Shown here: positions 34,917-40,699 of the stretch, in pieces | How the letters are laid out: each line of letters opens with the position of its first letter | Numbering within the stretch: position 1 is the stretch's first letter | Assembly: GCA_002392655.1 (NCBI GenBank) | Contig: DGHK01000023.1 | Coordinates: forward strand, 722 to 41,420 | Direction of reading: 5' to 3' | From: Lachnospiraceae bacterium UBA3850 | GTDB taxonomy: Bacteria > Bacillota > Clostridia > Lachnospirales > Lachnospiraceae | DNA length: 40,699 nucleotides | The notes under the pieces: model-generated | Seen by the model: only the letters and a program-made list of their open reading frames with translations | What the model was told of the DNA's origin: nothing | Database searches by the model: none | Made by a program: the position numbers and the translations under genes

Positions 34917-35138
34917 ATGAAAAAGACATACAAGGTAGACGTAGATTGTGCTGCATGTGCAGAGAAGATGCAGGAAACAATAAAGAATACTAATGGAGTT
35001 AAGGATGCAAATCTTAGCTTTATGACTCTTAAATGTAAGGTAGAGTTTGAGGATGGAGTTGATCCTGATGCTGTAATTAGAGAGGCTCTTAAGAATTGTA
35101 AGAAGGTTGAGGATGATTTCGAAATATTCATTGACTAA
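34917..35138 (+). CDS. Free-standing heavy-metal-associated (HMA) domain protein
   Basis: The 73-aa protein has the ferredoxin-like HMA fold with the metal-binding motif CAAC in VDCAACAEKMQETIKN, and a Lys/Glu/Asp-rich remainder ending DFEIFID. It resembles CopZ in size, but the acidic DxxCAAC context and partner ATPase suggest zinc or cadmium, not copper. Its end overlaps the ATPase gene by 26 nt. Since that ATPase has no HMA domain of its own, this protein is probably its detached metal-binding domain or chaperone. CGGAGA precedes the ATG. Confidence 0.9.
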   Translation: MKKTYKVDVDCAACAEKMQETIKNTNGVKDANLSFMTLKCKVEFEDGVDPDAVIREALKNCKKVEDDFEIFID

Positions 35139-37161
35139 GAAACAAAAGAACAACTTAACAAGATGTATCATATCGCTTCTTCTTGTGGTAGCACTATCGG
35201 TATTGTTTCATTTTGTGAAGGTACCGTGGTGGATAGAGCTGCCGGCATATCTTGTTCCTTATTTAATAGTAGGCTATGATGTGCTTCTCAGAGCATTCAA
35301 GAATATCCGTAATGGACAGGTATTTGATGAATGCTTTCTCATGACGATAGCTACCGTCGGAGCTATAGCAACAGGCGAGTATCGCGAGGGTGTTGCCGTT
35401 ATGCTTTTCTATCAGATAGGAGAGCTGTTCCAGAGTATTGCGGTAGGAAAGAGCAGAAAGAATATTGCAGATCTTATGGATATATGTCCTGAGGTTGCAA
35501 ATGTACTTCATGAGGATGGTTCTGTAACAGAGGAGGATCCGGACGATGTAGAGATAGGCTCTGTTATAGTGGTCAATCCGGGAGAAAGAGTTGCAATCGA
35601 TGGCATTATAATAGAAGGGGATACAAGTCTTGATACAAGCGCACTTACAGGTGAATCGGTTCCGAGAGCTGCACATCCGGATGATGAGATAATCAGCGGA
35701 TGTATATCGCTTACCGGTATGATAAAGGTAAGGACTACAAAGGAGTTCGAGGATTCTACAGTATCAAAGATACTTGAGCTGGTAGAGAATTCAAGTATGA
35801 GAAAAGCAAAGGCTGAGAATTTTATCTCCAAGTTTGCGAAGTATTATACTCCAATAGTATGCTACGCAGCACTTGCGCTTTTTGTTCTTCCTCCGGTTGG
35901 CAGGCTGATTTTCGGGCTGGACCCGAATTGGTTAGACTGGCTTATGAGGGCTCTTACATTTCTTGTAATATCCTGTCCTTGTGCGGTTGTTATTTCGGTA
36001 CCGCTCAGCTTCTTTGGAGGAATCGGCTGTGCTTCTTCGAAGGGAATTCTTGTTAAGGGCTCAAACTATCTGGAAGCTCTTGCAGACACGGGAACTATAG
36101 TGTTTGATAAAACAGGTACGATCACAAAGGGCGTTTTTGAGGTTCAGAGTATTTATACAGAAGCTGATGTCTCACGGGACTACCTGCTTAAAAGAGCAGC
36201 GAGTGCGGAGAGTGCTTCAAATCATCCGATCGCGGAATCAATACTCAGGGCGTATAAGAAGGAGTTTGGAAGCGAGATAAACTACAGCCGTATCTATGAT
36301 GCGGAGGAGATAGCCGGACACGGTGTATCTATAAAGTATAAAGAAGAGATAGATGGCGTATCTGTTAATTATAAGGAGTCGCCTGATGGAGTTGTCGAGT
36401 CAGTAGATAAGAAGGCCGGTTCCGGGAGTGAGATACATTTTAAAATATATGCCGGAAATATGAGGCTGATGAAAATGATCGGTGCCGTAGTTCCTGAGCA
36501 GCATGATGAAGGGACTGTTGTTTATGTAGCGGAGAGCTGTCTGGGAGATTCATCGGTTGAGGGACCTGCCACTTTGATTGATAAGAAAATCAAATATCTC
36601 GGTTGTATTGTTATCGCAGATGAATTAAAAGATACAAGTGCGGAAGCTATGGAAGGGCTTCGTAAGCAGGGGATAAAAACAATAATGCTTACAGGTGATT
36701 CGGAAAAGGCTGCATCGCTTATTGCGAAAAAGGTTGGAGTTTCTGAGTACAAGTCTGAGCTTCTTCCGGGAGATAAGGTAAGTGAAGTGGAAAAGCTGCT
36801 GAGTGCTGAAAAGGATAAGAACAGGCTTGCCTTCGTTGGTGACGGTATAAATGATGCTCCGGTTCTTGCGAGAGCAGATATTGGAATTGCAATGGGAGCT
36901 ATGGGATCTGACGCCGCAATAGAAGCAGCGGATATAGTTCTTATGGATGATGATCCTGCGAAGATATCCCTCGCGATGAAGATATCCAGAAAGACGATCA
37001 GGATAGTAAAGGAGAATATAAGTTTTGCAATAGGTGTTAAGGTTCTCTGTCTGATTCTCGGAGCGTTAGGTATCGCAAATATGTGGCTGGCCATCTTTGC
37101 GGATGTTGGCGTTATGATAATAGCAGTCTTGAACGCGACCAGAGCGCTGAGGATAAAGTAG
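35113..37161 (+). CDS. zntA: P1B-type Zn2+/Cd2+/Pb2+-exporting ATPase without HMA domain
   Basis: Exports divalent soft metals across the cytoplasmic membrane using ATP. The 682-aa protein shows the CPC membrane motif (Cys288-Pro-Cys290 in ISCPCAVVIS), the TGES actuator (LTGESVPR), phosphorylation Asp332 in DKTGT, SNHPIAE and GDGINDAP. In the last two helices Lys643 (GVKVLC) and Asp664 (FADVGVMI) match the residues that select zinc-type over copper-type transport. The N-terminal HMA domains usual in ZntA/CadA are missing. ATG at 35113 has AAGAAGG upstream and is inside the HMA gene. The ATP-binding domain contains an 11-residue near-duplication. Confidence 0.95.
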   Translation: MISKYSLTKKQKNNLTRCIISLLLVVALSVLFHFVKVPWWIELPAYLVPYLIVGYDVLLRAFKNIRNGQVFDECFLMTIATVGAIATGEYREGVAVMLFYQIGELFQSIAVGKSRKNIADLMDICPEVANVLHEDGSVTEEDPDDVEIGSVIVVNPGERVAIDGIIIEGDTSLDTSALTGESVPRAAHPDDEIISGCISLTGMIKVRTTKEFEDSTVSKILELVENSSMRKAKAENFISKFAKYYTPIVCYAALALFVLPPVGRLIFGLDPNWLDWLMRALTFLVISCPCAVVISVPLSFFGGIGCASSKGILVKGSNYLEALADTGTIVFDKTGTITKGVFEVQSIYTEADVSRDYLLKRAASAESASNHPIAESILRAYKKEFGSEINYSRIYDAEEIAGHGVSIKYKEEIDGVSVNYKESPDGVVESVDKKAGSGSEIHFKIYAGNMRLMKMIGAVVPEQHDEGTVVYVAESCLGDSSVEGPATLIDKKIKYLGCIVIADELKDTSAEAMEGLRKQGIKTIMLTGDSEKAASLIAKKVGVSEYKSELLPGDKVSEVEKLLSAEKDKNRLAFVGDGINDAPVLARADIGIAMGAMGSDAAIEAADIVLMDDDPAKISLAMKISRKTIRIVKENISFAIGVKVLCLILGALGIANMWLAIFADVGVMIIAVLNATRALRIK

Positions 37162-37277
37162 TGCTTCTCACTTTGTTATTGTTAAAAATCCAATAAAATG
37201 TTAAGATAATAAGCAGTTTATACGGATAAAAATTTTTATAACGCAGATAAAACAGCAGAAGTGAAAAGGAGAGATAT

Positions 37278-37781
37278 ATGAAAGCAGCGATAATTATGGG
37301 ATCCACAAGTGATCTTCCGAAAGTTGAACCTGCAATCAATCTTTTAAAGGACGCAGGGATAAGCGTAAAGGTTAGATGTTTGTCAGCACACAGAGCATCC
37401 AGACAGCTGACTAAGTTTATTGAAGAATTAAATGGTGATGGAACAGAAGTCATCATAACTGCGGCCGGAATGGCAGCTGCACTTCCTGGAGTTGTTGCAG
37501 CACAGACAGTACTTCCTGTTATCGGAGTTCCGCTTTCAGGATCAGTTCTTGATGGGCAGGATGCGCTTTATTCTATAGTTCAGATGCCACCTGGAATTCC
37601 AGTTGCAACAGTTGCAATCAATGGAGCTAAAAATGCTGCATGGCTTGCACTTGAAATTATGGCCGTAAAGCATGATGAGCTTCGCGCAGCACTTCTCTTT
37701 GAAAGAAAGAAGATGCAGGACGTTGCAATTGCTGCAAACGAAGAGGTTATATCCAAATATGAAGCTGAGGATGCAGAATAG
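37278..37781 (+). CDS. purE: N5-carboxyaminoimidazole ribonucleotide mutase
   Basis: Class I PurE converts N5-CAIR to CAIR in purine synthesis. The 167-aa protein contains IIMGSTSDLPKV, the catalytic region LSAHRASRQL, ITAAGMAAALPGVVAAQT and VIGVPLSGSVLDGQDAL, which are family signatures. AAAGGAGAG lies 8 nt before the ATG. purC, the next-but-one step, faces it on the opposite strand; other pur genes and purK are not in the window. The stop codon lies in the first copy of the 50-nt repeat. Confidence 0.96.
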   Translation: MKAAIIMGSTSDLPKVEPAINLLKDAGISVKVRCLSAHRASRQLTKFIEELNGDGTEVIITAAGMAAALPGVVAAQTVLPVIGVPLSGSVLDGQDALYSIVQMPPGIPVATVAINGAKNAAWLALEIMAVKHDELRAALLFERKKMQDVAIAANEEVISKYEAEDAE

Positions 37782-37830
37782 CAGAGACACTTACCTCATG
37801 ATGTTTGCAAAGCATCTGTAAACAGATGCT
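37781..37830 (+). repeat. 50-nt direct repeat, copy 1
   Basis: This matches 37904-37953 with one mismatch in 50 nt (47 identical in a row). It ends with AGCATCTGTAAACAGATGCT, a near-perfect 9-bp palindrome, followed by nine A residues. Confidence 0.95.
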
Positions 37831-37903
37831 AAAAAAAAAGAACATAAACAGAGCTGCAACCAGCATTCGGTAAGTACGCTGCAGAGCAGCTCTACTGTCT
37901 CCT

Positions 37904-37953
37904 GCGGAGACACTTACCTCATGATGTTTGCAAAGCATCTGTAAACAGATGCT
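37904..37953 (+). repeat. 50-nt direct repeat, copy 2
   Basis: Second copy of 37781-37830. Between the copies are AGAGCTGC (37850-37857) paired with GCAGCTCT (37886-37893), and GTCTCC-TGC-GGAGAC (37897-37911), which runs into this copy. No gene is credible here. Confidence 0.95.
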
Positions 37954-37962
37954 TACAAATAA

Positions 37963-38008
37963 CAAAAAAAATCCGGATTTGCTTGCAAGCAAGCATCCGG
38001 ATTTTTTT
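37963..38008. terminator. Two-way terminator between purE and purC
   Basis: ATCCGGAT-TTGCTTG pairs with CAAGCAA-(GC)-ATCCGGAT around 37971-38002, flanked by A8 on the left and T7 on the right. It serves the converging purE and purC transcripts. Confidence 0.92.
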
Positions 38009-38023
38009 GTCATTTTGCTCTGT

Positions 38024-38896
38024 TTATAAGTCTTCGCCAGTCAGCATCTTGTAAGCTGAGAGGTATTTGTCGATTGTTTTGTCTACGATGTCCTGTGGGA
38101 GTTCCCAGTTTTCAGGTTCTGCTGTGTTGGCATCTGATTTCAGCCAGTCACGAGCAAACTGTTTATCGAAGGATGGCTGACCGTGTCCCGGCTCATATCC
38201 TTCTGCAGGCCAGAATCTTGATGAATCGGGTGTGAGCATCTCATCACCGATTACGATGTTACCGTTCTCATCGAGACCGAATTCGAATTTTGTATCTGCT
38301 ATGATTATTCCCTTTGTAAGAGCGTAGTCAGCACATTTGTTGTAAAGAGCTAGTGTGTAGTCACGAAGCTTTTCAGCATATTCCTGTCCCTTACCAGGGA
38401 AATCCTTCTCAAGAATCTCTATAGTTTTTTCAAAGGAGATATTCTCATCATGATCACCGATTTCCGCTTTTGTAGATGGTGTGTAGATTGCTTCAGGGAG
38501 CTTGTCGCTTTCACGAAGACCTTCAGGAAGCTTGATACCACACACGGTTCCGTTTTCCTTGTAGCTTGCCCATCCGCTTCCTGTTATATAACCACGGACG
38601 ATGCACTCAACAGGGAGCATAGTGAGTTTCTTACACATCATACTGTTTCCATCGAATTCAGGCTTCTGGAAGAATTCGGGCATATCCTTTACATCAACGG
38701 ATATCATATGATTTGGAAGGATATCCTCTGTAAGGTCAAACCAGAATTTTGACATCTGAGTAAGAACTGTTCCCTTCTTGCTGATCTTGTTTTTAAGAAT
38801 AACGTCGTAGCAGCTTATACGGTCTGTAGCTACCATGATCAGGCTGTCGCCGTTATCGTAGATCTCTCTGACTTTTCCTTCTTTTACAGGTTTCAT
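38024..38896 (-). CDS. purC: Phosphoribosylaminoimidazole-succinocarboxamide synthase
   Basis: SAICAR synthase joins aspartate to CAIR with ATP in purine synthesis. The 290-aa protein is of the longer subtype: KEGKVREIYDNGD at the start, VATDRISCYDVIL, the conserved VECIVRGYITGSGWASY, then DTKFEFGLDENG and DEMLTPDSSRFWPAEGYEPG. AGGAGG lies 6 nt before the ATG at 38896. It is transcribed from its own leftward promoter after a leader with a small hairpin. It converges with purE, so the two purine genes are neighbours but not in one operon. Confidence 0.96.
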   Translation of the reverse strand: MKPVKEGKVREIYDNGDSLIMVATDRISCYDVILKNKISKKGTVLTQMSKFWFDLTEDILPNHMISVDVKDMPEFFQKPEFDGNSMMCKKLTMLPVECIVRGYITGSGWASYKENGTVCGIKLPEGLRESDKLPEAIYTPSTKAEIGDHDENISFEKTIEILEKDFPGKGQEYAEKLRDYTLALYNKCADYALTKGIIIADTKFEFGLDENGNIVIGDEMLTPDSSRFWPAEGYEPGHGQPSFDKQFARDWLKSDANTAEPENWELPQDIVDKTIDKYLSAYKMLTGEDL

Positions 38897-38928
38897 AATG
38901 GCCTCCTAATTGTATTTACTTTGATTTA

Positions 38929-38950
38929 CAGGTGCAAAAAGCGGCACCTG
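38929..38950 (-). promoter_or_regulatory. Leader hairpin upstream of purC
   Basis: CAGGTGC (38929-38935) and GCACCTG (38944-38950) pair as 7 bp around an 8-nt loop, about 32 nt before the purC start. No T-tract follows in the leftward direction, and it does not match a riboswitch I know. Confidence 0.45.
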
Positions 38951-38978
38951 ATTTATACATATCTAAAAACAGGATTTT

Positions 38979-39007
38979 AGCATAGTATCTTTTTAGGAAA
39001 AAATCAA
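38979..39007 (-). promoter_or_regulatory. Probable promoter of purC
   Basis: On the minus strand TTGATT (39007-39002) and TATGCT (38984-38979) are 17 nt apart. This predicts a leader of about 75 nt that includes the hairpin at 38929-38950. Confidence 0.5.
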
Positions 39008-39153
39008 GATTTTATTTGTTTTTTTATAAAGTTATCTTTGTAAAATGTATAATATTGTGATAACATATAAGTCGTAGGACTATCGTCCCAAAATGACGCT
39101 CAAAAATGGGGGAGCGTATTAAGCATTAAACAGCTTAGGAGGTTTACATAATA

Positions 39154-40269
39154 ATGAAGAAACCATTTTCAAATGCATATGATGCGATTAAAAAGTTATT
39201 CAGGAAAATGTTCGGAAAGAAGGATCCTGACGAACTGCAGGAGGAGGCAGTTGAAGAAGGTGCTGAAGAGGCTGCCGAAGGAGAAGAGGCGGTTGAGGAA
39301 GCTCCTGAAGAGGAACAGGAGCCTGAGCTTACACCTGAAGAACAGAAGAAGGCTGCACTTGAGGCAGTTGCTCATATAGCTGAAGAGGAAGGCATCAAGA
39401 AGGAAAAGGTCAGCAAGGGCGAGCTTGAAGAACAGAAAAAGTATGAAGAAGAAGTAAAGCGCCGCGCCGAGAGAAAGAAAAAACGTGAGGCTGAAGATAA
39501 GAAGAAAGAAGCTAAGGAAGCTGCAGAGCAGCGTTCAGGAATGGTCAAGATGGTTGTTGATCCTGTTACAGGAGAGGAGATACCACTTGGACAGCTTCCG
39601 GAAGGTGCTTCTAACCTGAAGAAATATATGAGAATTCAGACAACATCAGACGATATCGTAGTTGCGATGAATTCAATCATTAAGCATCCTGATATGCCAA
39701 AAAATATCGTTATACTTGGTAGGAATGGTTTCGGTACTGTTAAGGTCGGAGAAGACTTCGCAAGAAGCTTCTACGAGATGGGACTTGTTAAGTCAGATAA
39801 GATAGCTAAGACAAAGGCTAAGCAGCTCAACAAGATGGGACTTGAAAAGCTGGCCGCACTGAAGGGTGGATGCCTCATTATAGAGAATGCCGGACTTGTT
39901 TCATTTGACAAGCTGGTCGAGGTTATTCAGAACTCATCACCTGAGAATAATGATTACGTAGTTATCCTTACAGGTGAGATAGATTCGCTTGCTAACTTCT
40001 TCGAAGAAAACGAAGACATCGTTGATTCATTCATCTACCTGATCGATATCCATAAGATCAAGGAGAAGGGAATGATCCATCTGGCAAGAGGATATGTAAA
40101 AGAGAAGGGCTACAAGGCAGACAAGTATGTCTATGAGAAGCTGAAGAATTACCTCAAGGGTATGGAGGAAGGAAATATCGACAGATTTGTACAGAAGCTC
40201 GATGAGACCATGGAGAACTGTGATAAGCGTGGCGATGATAAGTCCATTATTCCTGAGGATGTTAATTAA
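39154..40269 (+). CDS. Coiled-coil protein with degenerate AAA-like (CbxX/SpoVK-type) domain
   Basis: The 371-aa protein begins basic, then has a very acidic Glu/Ala stretch (about residues 28-75) and a Lys/Glu coiled coil (about 75-130). The C-terminal half (about 170-350) resembles a CbxX/CfxQ-type AAA+ domain: ILGRNGFGTVKVGEDFARSF at the Walker A position, LKGGCLIIENAG where Walker B should be, and VVILTGE after it. The P-loop lacks the GK[T/S] ending (G192-F-G194-T-V-K), and Walker B has Glu-Asn (244-245) instead of Asp-Glu. It is probably a non-hydrolysing relative. Function unknown. GGAGG lies 10 nt before the ATG. Confidence 0.7.
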   Translation: MKKPFSNAYDAIKKLFRKMFGKKDPDELQEEAVEEGAEEAAEGEEAVEEAPEEEQEPELTPEEQKKAALEAVAHIAEEEGIKKEKVSKGELEEQKKYEEEVKRRAERKKKREAEDKKKEAKEAAEQRSGMVKMVVDPVTGEEIPLGQLPEGASNLKKYMRIQTTSDDIVVAMNSIIKHPDMPKNIVILGRNGFGTVKVGEDFARSFYEMGLVKSDKIAKTKAKQLNKMGLEKLAALKGGCLIIENAGLVSFDKLVEVIQNSSPENNDYVVILTGEIDSLANFFEENEDIVDSFIYLIDIHKIKEKGMIHLARGYVKEKGYKADKYVYEKLKNYLKGMEEGNIDRFVQKLDETMENCDKRGDDKSIIPEDVN

Positions 40270-40301
40270 GCAATAGTCAGTTTGATTAATAATGTGAAGG
40301 G

Positions 40302-40326
40302 GTAGGGATGGCTTGTCCATCCCTAC
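40302..40326 (+). promoter_or_regulatory. Perfect 10-bp intergenic hairpin
   Basis: GTAGGGATGG (40302-40311) pairs without mismatch with CCATCCCTAC (40317-40326) around CTTGT. It lies 33 nt after one gene and 15 nt before the ribosome site of the next. No T-run follows, so it is not a classical terminator; an RNA-processing or stabilising hairpin is possible. Confidence 0.6.
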
Positions 40327-40352
40327 TGCAAATATATTAAAAGGAGGATCAT

Positions 40353-40699
40353 ATGATTTACTCAACAGAAGTTAAGAACATGTGCCCTGTACATCAGGGA
40401 GTACATCATGGTGCTGCCCCAATTCCTGAGGAAGCAAAATGGGTACAGGCAAAAAAGGTTGAGGATATATCCGGTTATACACATGGTATTGGCTGGTGTG
40501 CACCTCAGCAGGGATGCTGTAAGCTTTCCCTTAATGTAAAGGATGGAATTATCCAGGAAGCATTAGTAGAAACAATTGGTTGTTCAGGTATGACACATTC
40601 TGCAGCTATGGCTGCTGAAATACTTCCGGGACTTACAGTAATGGAAGCACTTAATACAGACCTTGTTTGTGATGCTATCAACACAGCTATGAGAGAGCT
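40353..40699 (+). CDS. NifU-like iron-sulfur cluster scaffold protein (partial)
   Basis: The frame is open from the ATG at 40353 (AGGAGG 5-10 nt upstream) to the window end, showing 115 residues. The sequence IGWCAPQQGCCKLSLNVKDG and VETIGCSGMTHSAAMAAEI has cysteines in the arrangement of NifU-N-type scaffold proteins, specifically a clostridial branch with an extra N-terminal segment (NMCPVHQGVHHG). Such proteins bind transient Fe-S clusters for delivery. The C-terminus is cut off by the window, so exact length and subtype are open. Confidence 0.8.
   Translation, partial: MIYSTEVKNMCPVHQGVHHGAAPIPEEAKWVQAKKVEDISGYTHGIGWCAPQQGCCKLSLNVKDGIIQEALVETIGCSGMTHSAAMAAEILPGLTVMEALNTDLVCDAINTAMRE

Noticed and set aside
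37162..37277. Purine riboswitch or PurR box ahead of purE
   Set aside because: The 116-nt AT-rich gap shows neither the conserved purine-riboswitch core nor a clear regulator palindrome.
37747..38013. Leftward 88-aa frame containing ICLQMLCKHHEVSVSA twice
   Set aside because: It is simply the translation of the 50-nt direct repeat and the terminator; no ribosome site or family resemblance.
39064..39120. Possible riboswitch upstream of the pseudo-AAA gene
   Set aside because: Only a 6-bp ACGCTC/GAGCGT stem is visible; no known riboswitch core and no terminator or ribosome-site pairing.

Overview
The window looks like chromosome from a low-to-medium GC member of the Clostridia, most likely a Lachnospiraceae gut bacterium. 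This is inferred from the family-typical gene set, strong AGGAGG ribosome sites, the tRNA-Thr T-box leader on thrS, a lysine riboswitch on dapA, desulfoferrodoxin, and small proteins that I associate with that family. The species cannot be fixed from the sequence alone. Almost all of it is ordinary core genome; the accessory parts are one TnpB-only insertion element, several structured repeat elements and one broken c-di-GMP gene.

Layout. 1-1129: the start of a leftward Pro/Gln-rich protein, diverging from a two-pass membrane protein of unknown function. 1139-7739: T-box-controlled thrS, then a compact cluster of two unknown membrane proteins, cdaA (c-di-AMP synthase), cdaR (YbbR regulator) and a sirtuin, with overlapping genes. 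7814-13072: glyA, ftsH with a long charged tail, and a membrane-embedded spermidine-synthase-like protein. 13133-15240: a leftward HD nucleotidase whose start lies beside an IS200/IS605-type element that carries only tnpB and a probable omega-RNA. 15352-16300: a small helical protein, tRNA-Thr(CGU), then a 0.5 kb non-coding tract with three copies of a 36-nt hairpin and a 13-bp tandem repeat. 16301-23793: desulfoferrodoxin, a frameshifted GGDEF-EAL gene, a DUF5662-like protein, dnaE and a TrmH-family methyltransferase. 23794-25810: a leftward membrane protein, a 175-nt palindromic element, and the promoter, lysine riboswitch and terminator of dapA.

25811-33686: dapA-dapB, a small unknown protein, coaX, dus, a diguanylate cyclase, degV, trpS and an HD phosphohydrolase, all rightward. 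33706-37161: a leftward secreted 3D-domain protein, then a zinc/cadmium efflux operon: SmtB-type ArsR repressor with promoter and operator, a free-standing HMA metal-binding protein, and a P1B-type ATPase with no HMA domain of its own. 37278-38896: purE and purC face each other across a repeat-rich intergenic segment and a strong two-way terminator. 39154-40699: a protein with a degenerate AAA-like domain, an intergenic hairpin, and the start of a NifU-like Fe-S scaffold protein.

Regulation visible in the sequence: the thrS T-box has an ACU specifier, and its UGGA bulge complements the U discriminator of the tRNA-Thr encoded 14 kb downstream. Lysine synthesis is controlled by an L-box with a terminator, and zinc efflux by a palindrome just downstream of a near-consensus promoter. 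The best candidates for something undescribed are non-coding: the three-copy 36-nt hairpin array with a covarying base pair, the palindrome at 25307-25481, and the 50-nt repeat pair between purE and purC. I saw no CRISPR array, prophage or defence island.
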